This document shows positions 1-8,539 of a stretch of DNA of 64,000 nucleotides, piece by piece (the first letter of the stretch is position 1; each line of letters begins with the position of its first letter). Source of the DNA: Parvularcula dongshanensis (GTDB lineage Bacteria > Pseudomonadota > Alphaproteobacteria > Caulobacterales > Parvularculaceae); the NCBI RefSeq assembly GCF_014199615.1, contig NZ_JACHOB010000005.1, positions 1-64,000 of the forward strand, given 5' to 3'. Under the pieces are notes generated by a model that was given only the letters and a program-made list of their open reading frames with translations, did not search any database and was not told the DNA's origin. Made by a program: the position numbers and the translations under genes.

Positions 1-146
1 TACCCGCTCTCGGTCGTAAGCAGGACCGAGCCGACCTCCTGGCCGCCCTCCAGCGTGCCGAAACCTTCTCGCGTGGCCTCGGCCGCCTGCGCAGAGCCGA
101 CCATGAAGACGACCGACAGAGCGACGCCGGAACCGAAGCGAAACAT
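1..146 (-). CDS. Aldose 1-epimerase (galactose mutarotase), N-terminal part, cut by window edge
   Basis: The reading frame starts at an ATG at 146 behind the purine-rich site GGGAGGG and runs off the left edge. It encodes a hydrophobic signal peptide (about residues 1-22, ending near AQAAEA), then REGFGTLEGGQEV and a short strand-like stretch. That matches the usual start of aldose epimerases (FGxxxDGxxVxxYTL). Such enzymes interconvert alpha and beta anomers of free sugars. The gene diverges from the LacI-type regulator to the right, so the roughly 200 bases between them probably hold both promoters. Only 48 residues are visible, so the catalytic His and Glu cannot be checked. Confidence 0.6.
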   Translation of the reverse strand, partial: MFRFGSGVALSVVFMVGSAQAAEATREGFGTLEGGQEVGSVLLTTESG

Positions 147-308
147 AACACCCTCCCAAAGCCGTGAGTCCGGCCCACACTGTTTATCTTGGTCGTGTCA
201 GCACGACTCTTTGACGAGGCTTAGTCTAAGACAGCGGGCGCCGCCCAGATCACTCAGTGCATTCTGAGGTTGGCGTCCGGCTGCAAACCTTTTCACCCAC
301 CTCCCGCG

Positions 309-324
309 TTGCAAAATCTTGCAA
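309..324. promoter_or_regulatory. Candidate LacI-type operator upstream of the regulator gene
   Basis: TTGCAAAATCTTGCAA is a 16-base palindrome with a single mismatched pair. It ends 19 bases before the proposed ATG of the LacI-type regulator. The same half-sites occur at 13398-13413 upstream of the esterase/GH27 pair. LacI-family repressors commonly bind such A/T-flanked palindromes, so autoregulation is a reasonable inference. No binding data are available here. Confidence 0.45.
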
Positions 325-343
325 CCACGCGTTTCATCGCACG

Positions 344-1378
344 ATGGAACAGCAACGCCGACGCCGCCCTCGGGCAGAAATGACGATGTTCGACATCGCG
401 CAGCTTGCGGGCGTGTCCGAAGCGACCGTCTCCCGCGCGTTGTCGGGTTCTCCTCTCATCGCTGAGTCGACCCGAATGCGTGTGCTGCAAGTTGCCCGCA
501 GCGCGAACTACCAGGTGAACATCAACGCCCGCAGCCTGCGTCAGAAGCGGAGCCGGTCGATCGAGGTTCTGATCCCGCTCGCGACGCGCGGTCGCCAGCA
601 CATGTCCGACCCCTTCTACCTCGACATGCTCGGCGCCCTTGCCGACGCACTCGCAGCGCGAAGCTACGACCTCCTTCTGACGAAGAGGGCGCCTTGGCTC
701 GATGGTGTCGAGAAGAACTCGATCCAATGCGGTCGCGCCGACGGCATCATCATCATGGGGCAGGGGCAGGACCTCGAAGAACTCGACCGGTTCGCGTCGA
801 TGTATCCGCAGATCATCGTGTGGGGCGGCCACTTGCCTGACCATAACTACGTCGTGGTCGGCACCGACAACGTTGTCGGCGGCAAGATGGCGACGGAACA
901 TCTGATGCAGGTCGGGCGGAAGAGGATTGCCTTCCTCGGCGACCCTGCAGAGCCAGAGATCGCATTGCGGCTCGAGGGCTACAAGAGAGCGCATGCCGAG
1001 AACGGCATGACCCTCGACGAAAGTCTCATCTACAAAGCACCGTTCGACGCGCGCGAAGCCCGCATCGCCGCCGAAGCGACGATCGAGGGGGGCGTCCGCT
1101 TCGATGCGCTCTTCTGCGCGAGCGACGTGATCGCGATGAGCACCGTGACCGCTCTACGCCGCGCCGAGATCCGGGTGCCGCATGACGTCGCGGTTGTCGG
1201 CTACGATGACATTCGAATGTCGGCGAACTTCGACCCGGCACTGACGACCATCAGCCAGCAGATCCAGCAGGGCGGGGAGACGATGGTCGACCTTCTACTG
1301 ACGATCATAGACGGCGGGTCGGCGTCAACGACGCTGCTGCCTCCTGAGCTAATCGTGCGGGAAAGTACCGTCGCCTGA
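344..1378 (+). CDS. LacI-family transcriptional regulator
   Basis: The protein is 344 residues if translation starts at the ATG at 344. An in-frame ATG at 257 would add 29 residues unlike the family and would cover the operator-like palindrome. The N-terminal helix-turn-helix (about residues 14-34) reads MFDIAQLAGVSEATVSRALSG, which is classic LacI. A hinge helix and a periplasmic-binding-protein-like sensor domain follow, with typical signatures near the end (DVAVVGYDDI, LTTISQQ). It stands directly upstream of arabinan and galactan-type glycosidases and probably represses them until a sugar effector binds. The exact effector cannot be read from sequence. Confidence 0.93.
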   Translation: MEQQRRRRPRAEMTMFDIAQLAGVSEATVSRALSGSPLIAESTRMRVLQVARSANYQVNINARSLRQKRSRSIEVLIPLATRGRQHMSDPFYLDMLGALADALAARSYDLLLTKRAPWLDGVEKNSIQCGRADGIIIMGQGQDLEELDRFASMYPQIIVWGGHLPDHNYVVVGTDNVVGGKMATEHLMQVGRKRIAFLGDPAEPEIALRLEGYKRAHAENGMTLDESLIYKAPFDAREARIAAEATIEGGVRFDALFCASDVIAMSTVTALRRAEIRVPHDVAVVGYDDIRMSANFDPALTTISQQIQQGGETMVDLLLTIIDGGSASTTLLPPELIVRESTVA

Positions 1379-1451
1379 CGGAAGATACCGTTTCCCCATC
1401 GAACAAGAAACGTCCGCATCGGCGGCGAAGGATCCGGAGGAGGGGCACAAC

Positions 1452-3782
1452 ATGCAAGTCGATCGCCGCGCCTTCCTGATCTCGACTAGCGCCGTTGCGC
1501 TCGCCGGATCGACCCTCGCCGCGGCGAAGGGCGTGGAGAGTCTGCAAGCGGTACCGCTTGAAGACGTCGCTCTTACCCCGTCCATTTTCTCGCGCTCGGT
1601 CGAAACGAATACGCGTGTCCTCCTCGAGCTTGAACCCGATCGTCTCTTGCACAACTTCCGCAAGTTTGCCGGCCTGGAGCCGAAGGGAGAACTCTACGGC
1701 GGGTGGGAGGCCCGCGGCATCGCCGGCCATTCGCTCGGCCACTACCTGACCGCACTCGCGATTACCGCGCAGCGCGGCCACGCCGAAGCGCGTGATCGGG
1801 TGCGCTACATCGTGGCGGAGATGGCGGCGTGCCAGATTGCGCATGGCGATGGTTACGTCGGCGGGACGACCGCCGAGCGGGACGATGAGATCGTCGACGG
1901 CAAGGTGATCTTCGAGGAGATCAGGCGAGGGGACATCCGCACCTCCGGCTTCGACATCAATGGCGGGTGGGTGCCGCTCTACACGTGGGACAAGGTGCAG
2001 ACTGGTCTCATAGACGCCTATCGGCTGGCGGGGGAGGAGGCGGCGATGCCGGTCCTGATCGGCATGGCCGGCTACCTCGCCGACGTCCTGGATCAACTCG
2101 ACGACGAGCAGATGCAGACGCTGCTCGCCGCGGAACACGGGGGTCTAAACGGCGCCTACGCGGAGCTATACGCGCTGACAGGCGAGAAGCGCTGGTTGGC
2201 ACTGGCGGAGCGGCTCCGGCACAGAGCGGTGCTCGACCCCCTTTCTCGCGGGCAGGACATTCTTCCGGGCCTGCATGCGAACACCCAGATCCCGAAGCTA
2301 CTGGGATTGGCGCGGCTCCATGAACTGACCGGCGAAGACGCCGCCGGCGATACCGCGCGCTTCTTCTACCGTACCGTGACAGATCAGCATTCCTACGTCA
2401 TCGGCGGCAACTCCGAGCGGGAACACTTCCGTGCACCCGGGGTCATCGCTGAGGCGATCACCGACCGGACGTGTGAAGCGTGCAATAGCTACAACATGCT
2501 GAAGATGGCGCGCCACCTCTGGCAATGGGAGCCCGACGCGAAGCTCTTCGACGAGTACGAACGCACCTACATCAACCACATACTCGCCCACCAGCATCCC
2601 GTGTCGGGCATGTACGTCTACTTCATGCCGCTGCGATCGGGATCGCGGCGGACCTACTCCACTTTAGAGAACAGCTTCTGGTGTTGCATGGGCACCGGCA
2701 TGGAGAGCCACGCGAAGCATGGCGACAGCGCGTTCTGGCAGCAGGGCGGCGAGGCGTTCTACATCAACCTGTTCGTCCCGGCAGAGGTGAGGTGGCGGGA
2801 AGGGGACATGCGGCTACGCATGGAAACGGACTTCCCGCGGGATGAGACGGTATCGCTCGTGGTCGAAGATGCGCCGCGCCGTGCACGGACCCTCGCCGTT
2901 AGGCTGCCGGGTTGGTGCGAGGCGCCGCACGTTACGTTGAACGGAGAACGGGTGCCGGTGGAGCCCGGGCCTGGTTACGCCCGGTTGGCGCGTCGCTGGA
3001 AGCCAGGTGACCGGATCGAGGCACGCTTCCCGATGCGAACCACCGTCGAAAGGACCCCGGACGACGAGAGCATGATCGCGTTTCTTCATGGACCGTTGGT
3101 TCTCGCTGCGGACCTCGGACCGGACGACCGCTCCGTCGTTCTGCCTCCGGCACTCGTTACGGCCGATGCCGAGCGCTCGCTTGAACCCATCGATAGCGAG
3201 CCTTTCAGCTACCGCCTGACCGGAGCAGTCCCCGAACCCATCGTCCTGCGGCCGTTCTTCGATCAGTACGACAACCGTACGGCTGTCTACTTCCCCCGGT
3301 TCACGGCGGAAGCGTGGAAGCAGAAGGAAGTTGCCTTCCGCGCCGAGCAGAAAGCTCAGCGCGCGCTAGAAGCACGAACCTTCGATGTCATCTATCTCGG
3401 CGAGATGCAGCCAGAGCGCGACCATGACTTCGAAGCGAGCCACGCCGACGTCATCGCCTTCGGCGGCCGTAACGGACGGACGGCTTGGTGGGGTGTCGGC
3501 AACTACATCCAGTTCGACCTCGCGGTAGGCGAAGGCCCCGTCGTGCTGCGCGCCCTCTATTGGGGCGAGGAGACCGGTAAGGACTTCGACATCTCGGTCG
3601 ACGGTACCACCATCGCGCGCGAGCGGCGCGACACGCCGAGCGCCAGCGAGTTCGTCGCTGTCGACTATGAGGTGCCGGATGAGCTTACCCGCGGGAAGTC
3701 GAAGGTCACCATCCGCTTCCAGACAAGGGGAAGCGACGCACCGGTCTATGAAGTCCGTACGCTGCTCGCCGACGCCCAATGA
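1452..3782 (+). CDS. Glycoside hydrolase family 127/146-like beta-L-arabinofuranosidase
   Basis: The protein has 776 residues and a strong ribosome binding site (GGAGGAGG) ahead of the ATG. The start MQVDRRAFLISTSAVALAG looks like a Tat or Sec signal peptide. The (alpha/alpha)6-barrel of the DUF1680 superfamily follows. Family cysteine regions are visible near residue 341 (CEACNSYNMLKM) and near residue 409 (FWCCMGTGMESHAKHGDS); cysteines of this kind bind zinc and act as nucleophile in GH127/GH146. The last 130 or so residues form a separate beta-sandwich of the DUF6805 type. Likely role: removal of beta-L-arabinofuranose from pectic arabinan or glycoproteins in the periplasm. It is the first gene after the regulator. 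GH127 and GH146 cannot be separated by eye. Confidence 0.9.
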   Translation: MQVDRRAFLISTSAVALAGSTLAAAKGVESLQAVPLEDVALTPSIFSRSVETNTRVLLELEPDRLLHNFRKFAGLEPKGELYGGWEARGIAGHSLGHYLTALAITAQRGHAEARDRVRYIVAEMAACQIAHGDGYVGGTTAERDDEIVDGKVIFEEIRRGDIRTSGFDINGGWVPLYTWDKVQTGLIDAYRLAGEEAAMPVLIGMAGYLADVLDQLDDEQMQTLLAAEHGGLNGAYAELYALTGEKRWLALAERLRHRAVLDPLSRGQDILPGLHANTQIPKLLGLARLHELTGEDAAGDTARFFYRTVTDQHSYVIGGNSEREHFRAPGVIAEAITDRTCEACNSYNMLKMARHLWQWEPDAKLFDEYERTYINHILAHQHPVSGMYVYFMPLRSGSRRTYSTLENSFWCCMGTGMESHAKHGDSAFWQQGGEAFYINLFVPAEVRWREGDMRLRMETDFPRDETVSLVVEDAPRRARTLAVRLPGWCEAPHVTLNGERVPVEPGPGYARLARRWKPGDRIEARFPMRTTVERTPDDESMIAFLHGPLVLAADLGPDDRSVVLPPALVTADAERSLEPIDSEPFSYRLTGAVPEPIVLRPFFDQYDNRTAVYFPRFTAEAWKQKEVAFRAEQKAQRALEARTFDVIYLGEMQPERDHDFEASHADVIAFGGRNGRTAWWGVGNYIQFDLAVGEGPVVLRALYWGEETGKDFDISVDGTTIARERRDTPSASEFVAVDYEVPDELTRGKSKVTIRFQTRGSDAPVYEVRTLLADAQ

Positions 3783-3810
3783 CATACGCGCAACCTAGCC
3801 TGAGGCCTCT

Positions 3811-5346
3811 ATGAAACTCGCTGCCCAACTTCGCGCCCTCGCCGTAAGCGTAACCGCCATATCGGCGGCGCATGCGCAAACCGAACTGACCATCGATCAG
3901 AGTGCGCCGATCGGCACGATCCAACCGGAGGTTTATGGACAGTTCGTAGAGCACCTCGGCGCGGGTATCTACGACGGAATATGGGTGGGTGAAGACTCTG
4001 ACATCCCCAACACGGACGGTATCCGCGATGACGTCTTCGCCGCGCTCGACCGTCTTGAAATTCCGGTGATGCGCTGGCCGGGCGGGTGCTACGCGGACCT
4101 ATATCACTGGCGCGACGGCATCGGGCCTCGGAACGAGCGGGCCGGCACCGTCAATATGGCTTGGGGCGGCACGCCGGAGAGCAATCAGTTCGGGACACAC
4201 GAGTTCTTCAACCTCGCCGAACGCCTGGGCGCGAAGACCTACCTCAACGTCAATCTCGGGACGGGCACGCCTGGTGAGGCCCAAGCTTGGCTCGAGTACA
4301 TCACACTACCCGAAGGTTCGGACCTAGCGAACGAGCGCAAGGCGAACGGACGGGAGAAGCCCTGGAAGATCGACTACCTATCGATCGGAAACGAGACGTG
4401 GGGCTGCGGCGGAAACATGCGGCCGGCGTTCTACGCGGATCTGTACGCGCAGTGGGCCACGTTGTTGCAGACGGCGGGCGAAGCACCGAAGCGGATCCTT
4501 TCCGGCTCGCACGAAGGCAATATCGACTACTCCGACGAAGTACTCGACCACCCTGGCATGGGTAACCTCGCCGACGGGATCTCCCTCCATTACTACACGC
4601 TTCCGAACGGCGACTGGGCGGACAAAGGCGAAGCGACGGACTTCTCGAAGGCGCAGTGGGCCGAGACCATCACGCGGACCTTGCGAATGGAAGACGCGAT
4701 CGAGCGTTCCCTCGCCATGATCGACTCTCACAACTTCGAAGACGACTTCGACCTTTACGTCGACGAGTGGGGCATGTGGGTGAATACGGAAGAGGGCGCC
4801 CCCGCACTCTACCAGCAGAACACGATCCGCGACGCCGTCGTCGCCGCTCTCAACTTCAACCTATTCCATCAGCATGCCGACCGCGTGCCGATGACGAACA
4901 TCGCACAGATGGTCAACGTGCTGCAGGCTATGATCCTGACCGACGGCGGCAAGATGGTTCTCACGCCTACCTACCACGTCTTCGACATGTACCGGCCGTT
5001 CCAAGGCGCTACCGCTCTGCCCGTGTCGTTCGAAGCCCCGACTTATGGTTCCGGGGATGATGCGTTCCCAGCGCTAAGTGCATCGGCCGCCCGGACAGAA
5101 GACGGCACGCTGGTGCTGGCGTTCGTCAACGCCGACCCCGAGGCCGCGCACGGCGTGACGCTCCAGGCAGGGGACGCACGACGGGCGGAGGGCAGAGTTC
5201 TTAGTGCCGAGGAGATCGACGCTCACAACACCTTCGCGTCTCCGAACGAAGTGCAGCCCGAAGAGATGAGCGTCCGTGCAAAGAACGGTACATTCGAACT
5301 CGGCCTGCCGGCGAGGTCGGTCACAGTCTTGAAGCTCGTCCAATGA
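3811..5346 (+). CDS. GH51 alpha-L-arabinofuranosidase
   Basis: The protein has 511 residues and begins with a signal peptide ending near HAQ (about residue 23), so it acts outside the cytoplasm. The GH51 head YGQFVEHLGAGIYDGIWVGE is at about residues 40-60. The acid/base glutamate lies in IGNETWGCGGNM (about E195) and the nucleophile glutamate in YVDEWGMWV (about E318). The C-terminal beta domain ends with the typical AHNTFASPNEVQP stretch. It should release terminal alpha-L-arabinofuranose from arabinan or arabinoxylan side chains. It lies 28 bases after the GH127 gene and its stop overlaps the next start (ATGA). Confidence 0.95.
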   Translation: MKLAAQLRALAVSVTAISAAHAQTELTIDQSAPIGTIQPEVYGQFVEHLGAGIYDGIWVGEDSDIPNTDGIRDDVFAALDRLEIPVMRWPGGCYADLYHWRDGIGPRNERAGTVNMAWGGTPESNQFGTHEFFNLAERLGAKTYLNVNLGTGTPGEAQAWLEYITLPEGSDLANERKANGREKPWKIDYLSIGNETWGCGGNMRPAFYADLYAQWATLLQTAGEAPKRILSGSHEGNIDYSDEVLDHPGMGNLADGISLHYYTLPNGDWADKGEATDFSKAQWAETITRTLRMEDAIERSLAMIDSHNFEDDFDLYVDEWGMWVNTEEGAPALYQQNTIRDAVVAALNFNLFHQHADRVPMTNIAQMVNVLQAMILTDGGKMVLTPTYHVFDMYRPFQGATALPVSFEAPTYGSGDDAFPALSASAARTEDGTLVLAFVNADPEAAHGVTLQAGDARRAEGRVLSAEEIDAHNTFASPNEVQPEEMSVRAKNGTFELGLPARSVTVLKLVQ

Positions 5347-7415
5347 CGTTCGCAAGGTCGTACACCGAGCGGTTGGCATTGGTGGCCCTAGCGGCGACCG
5401 TCGGGGTCGCGGTGAGCGGTCCGTCCGGGGCGGCCGTTCAGGAGGCGGGTCATCAGGTCCGCCAGACCTGGACCGCGGACAACGGCGACGGCACGTATAC
5501 TAACCCGCTGTTCTACGACGAGTTCTCGGACCCAGATCTCATTCGAGTGGGATCCGACTACTACCTTACCGGCACGACCATGCACTCCATGCCGGGCCTG
5601 CCGGTCCTTCGCTCGACGGACCTCGTCAACTGGGAGTTCCTATCCTACGCCGCCGAGCGACTGGACCTGGGCCCCTCGTTCAGGCTCGAGGACGGAGAGG
5701 AGTACGGTCAGGGTCTATGGGCGCCGACCTTCCGGCACCGCGACGGCACTTTCTACATCTTCAGCAACGTCAACCGGCACAAAACCCAGAAGTTCTCCGC
5801 TACCGATCCGACCGGTCCTTGGATGCACGAGGAGATGGCCGGAAGTTTCCACGACCTGTCGGTGCTCTTCGACGATGACGGTAAGGCCTACATCGTTTGG
5901 GGGTACCAGGAGATAAGGGTTGCTGAGCTGAATGATGCACTGACGGACATCGTGCCCGGAACCGAGCGGGTGATCCTGGAGGAGGGGTCCGGCCTCGGCG
6001 AAGGTATCCATTTCTACAAGTTCGGAGATACGTACTTTCTGATCAGCGCGGAGTACCGCGACAGCATGCGCATGCCAGCCGCTCGCGCGTCGAGTCCGTA
6101 TGGGCCCTGGGAGGTCACTCGCGCGATCTCGGAACACGAGGACTTCGGCTTGATGAAGGGACGTAGCATCGATGCCGACCCCTTCCTCGAAGGCGTAGAA
6201 CCACCATTCGACCTGGTGCCGCCGGACCCATCCTCTCGCGACCGACTGTCGCTTCACCAGGGGGGCGTGGTGCAAACGCCGGAGGGGGAGTGGTGGGGCT
6301 TCTCGATGTATGACGCCAACTCGATCGGTAGGCTGACTGCGCTGTCGCCGGTCACATGGTCGGAAGGCTGGCCGTACTTCGGACTGCCTGGCAATCTGGG
6401 ACGTACGCCGCGAACGTATGAAAAGCCGAAAACCGGGTCCGTACAGGAGCCGAGGGCTCCATACGCTCGCTCTGACGACTTCTCTGAACCGGTCCTGCAA
6501 CCGGTATGGCAGTGGAATCACGTACCGGTCGCGGAGGACTGGTCGCTGACGGACCGCCGCGGCTATCTGCGGATCCACGCCGACAATGCTTCTGACCTCC
6601 TGCAATCAAGAACCACCCTTACACAACGTGCCATCGGCCCGCGCTCAAATCCGACCGTCGTGCTCGACGCTAGCGGGATGAAGCGCGGTGACCGGGCTGG
6701 ACTCGCGCTGTTCGGGCGCCCCTACGCCTGGCTCGCGACCGAACGAACGGCCGATGGCCTCTTCGTCGCCCGGTATGACGAGCAAAGCGGCGCCATCGAT
6801 CGGGAACCGGTGCCATCCGACCGGATCTGGCTACGCGCCGAAGCGGACTTCATGCATGAGGAGGCGCAGTTCAGCTACTCGCTCGACGGTAGGCGGTTCG
6901 AGAAGATCGGAAAGCCCGTACCCCTTGTCTACCAGCTCTACACCTTCCAGGGCGTGCGCTACGGACTCTTCGCGTTCAATCCGGACAGCGGCGAGACCGG
7001 TGTCGCAGACTTCGACGGCATCGACGTGTTCGAGCCCGACCCGTACGGTCGTGCGCCGATACCGTACGGACGAACCGTCCTGCTATCTGAAGCGGCGGTC
7101 GACGACGGTACCGACGGAGGCCCCCTAGCCGTTCCGTTCGACGTCAGGGCCCGAGGTGTCGGACAGGTCAGCTTCGAACGCGGCGGCAAGTCACTGACAG
7201 TTCGAGAAGACGGCACCGTTCGTATGGCAAGGACCGGTGGATCGGCCGCGCAACGGTTTCAGTGGAGCGAGACCCCCACCGGCGAGGTCGTGCTGATGTC
7301 GCGGCTTACCAACAGATACCTTCGCATGTCCGATGGGCGTCTAACCGCGGACAGTCCCGGTCCGGACCCGGACGGTCGAGACGGAGTGCGCTTCGAGTGG
7401 GAGATTGCTGAATGA
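5343..7415 (+). CDS. GH43 family glycosidase with C-terminal beta-sandwich and extra beta domain
   Basis: The protein has 690 residues and a hydrophobic N-terminal export signal. The five-bladed GH43 propeller starts near residue 54. The catalytic base is in FSDPDLIR (D63/D65 region), the pKa-modulating aspartate is in HDLSVLFDDDGK, and the acid glutamate is near residue 220 in LGEGIHFYKF. A beta-sandwich of the DUF1349/GH43-C2 type follows. The final 100 residues (RFQWSETPTGEVVLMSRLTN and NRYLRMSDGRL) resemble a small carbohydrate-binding trefoil or fascin-like unit. Family activities are exo-arabinofuranosidase, xylosidase or galactosidase; the exact one is not decidable. Its ATG overlaps the preceding stop by four bases, indicating translational coupling. 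Confidence 0.88.
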   Translation: MTFARSYTERLALVALAATVGVAVSGPSGAAVQEAGHQVRQTWTADNGDGTYTNPLFYDEFSDPDLIRVGSDYYLTGTTMHSMPGLPVLRSTDLVNWEFLSYAAERLDLGPSFRLEDGEEYGQGLWAPTFRHRDGTFYIFSNVNRHKTQKFSATDPTGPWMHEEMAGSFHDLSVLFDDDGKAYIVWGYQEIRVAELNDALTDIVPGTERVILEEGSGLGEGIHFYKFGDTYFLISAEYRDSMRMPAARASSPYGPWEVTRAISEHEDFGLMKGRSIDADPFLEGVEPPFDLVPPDPSSRDRLSLHQGGVVQTPEGEWWGFSMYDANSIGRLTALSPVTWSEGWPYFGLPGNLGRTPRTYEKPKTGSVQEPRAPYARSDDFSEPVLQPVWQWNHVPVAEDWSLTDRRGYLRIHADNASDLLQSRTTLTQRAIGPRSNPTVVLDASGMKRGDRAGLALFGRPYAWLATERTADGLFVARYDEQSGAIDREPVPSDRIWLRAEADFMHEEAQFSYSLDGRRFEKIGKPVPLVYQLYTFQGVRYGLFAFNPDSGETGVADFDGIDVFEPDPYGRAPIPYGRTVLLSEAAVDDGTDGGPLAVPFDVRARGVGQVSFERGGKSLTVREDGTVRMARTGGSAAQRFQWSETPTGEVVLMSRLTNRYLRMSDGRLTADSPGPDPDGRDGVRFEWEIAE

Positions 7416-8539
7416 GGGAAGTCAAAAACCGTTCCGGCGAACGGCGCGCTAGATCCCACGGGAGCCAGAGTTACCGCGCTGCGTCCAAAGCGCCTACCGG
7501 TCCTCTCCTGGCAGCCACTCTGCTCGCGAGCGTCGTGTCGATGACCGGCGTTTGCACAGCGCAGGACGACGCGGCGGGCAAGGTACGGACCGAGCGTCTC
7601 GTCGTGGACAGCCACGCCATAGCCGGAAACCTCGAAGGTAACGCGGCGGAGCGGGACGTCATCGTCTACCTTCCGCCCAGTTATGACGCCGAGCCCGAGC
7701 GTCGTTTTCCGGTCGTATACGCACTGCATGGCTACTCGATCGACAACGACATCTGGACGAACGAGATCGATACGCCGGCAGGGATCGAGGATGCCTTCGC
7801 GAACGGCACAGCGCAGATGATCGTCGTGCTGCCCGACTCCCGCACGCGCCATAACGGTTCAATGTACTCGAGTTCGGTCACCGTGGGCGATTGGGAGAGC
7901 TTCATCGCGGACGAGCTCGTCGAGAAGATCGACGCCACCTACCGTACGCTCGCAGCTCGCGAGAGTCGGGGGTTGGCCGGTCATTCTATGGGCGGATACG
8001 GGACGATCAGAATTGGGATGAAGCGCCCCGATGTATTCGGTGCACTCTACTCGATGAGCCCGTGCTGCCTGTCGGCGCGTGCCCAACCCCCTGCGGATCT
8101 TCTCGAACGGCTGGAGGGCGTGCGAACCGAGAAGGACGCTGCGGCGCTTGGCTTCTTCGAGCGGGCGACCCTGGCCTCGGCAGCGGCGTGGTCTCCGGAT
8201 CCGAACGCGCCGCCCTTCTACCTCCGTTTGCCAGTGGGCGAGAACCGGACAGAAGTTCTCGCCCGTTGGGCCGCGAACGCGCCTATCGCCATGGTCGATC
8301 AGTACGTTCCCGAACTGCGCAGCTACTCGGCGATCGCTATCGATGTCGGAGACAAGGACGGGCTACGCGCGGACGCCGAGATCCTTGCCCGCGACCTGCA
8401 GCATCGGAACATCCCGGCGACGTACGAAGTTTACGAGGGCGACCATGTCAGCGGCGTTGCGGACCGCTTCGAACGCCACGTCCTCCCGTTCTTCGCACGG
8501 CACCTCGTAGCGGACGCGGAGACCGCGGCCGTTGACTGA
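7412..8539 (+). CDS. Secreted alpha/beta-hydrolase esterase (esterase D / CE1-like)
   Basis: The protein has 375 residues, with a basic N-terminus followed by a hydrophobic segment (about residues 28-50), so it is probably exported. The fold starts with VIVYLPPSYDAEPERRFPVV. The oxyanion region is ALHGYS and the nucleophile serine is in GLAGHSMGGYG. The histidine is probably in YEGDHVSGVADRF near the end, as in the esterase D, antigen 85 and feruloyl esterase group. In this cluster it most likely removes acetyl or feruloyl esters from side-chain sugars so that the glycosidases can act; that is inference. It overlaps both neighbours. Confidence 0.82.
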   Translation: MREVKNRSGERRARSHGSQSYRAASKAPTGPLLAATLLASVVSMTGVCTAQDDAAGKVRTERLVVDSHAIAGNLEGNAAERDVIVYLPPSYDAEPERRFPVVYALHGYSIDNDIWTNEIDTPAGIEDAFANGTAQMIVVLPDSRTRHNGSMYSSSVTVGDWESFIADELVEKIDATYRTLAARESRGLAGHSMGGYGTIRIGMKRPDVFGALYSMSPCCLSARAQPPADLLERLEGVRTEKDAAALGFFERATLASAAAWSPDPNAPPFYLRLPVGENRTEVLARWAANAPIAMVDQYVPELRSYSAIAIDVGDKDGLRADAEILARDLQHRNIPATYEVYEGDHVSGVADRFERHVLPFFARHLVADAETAAVD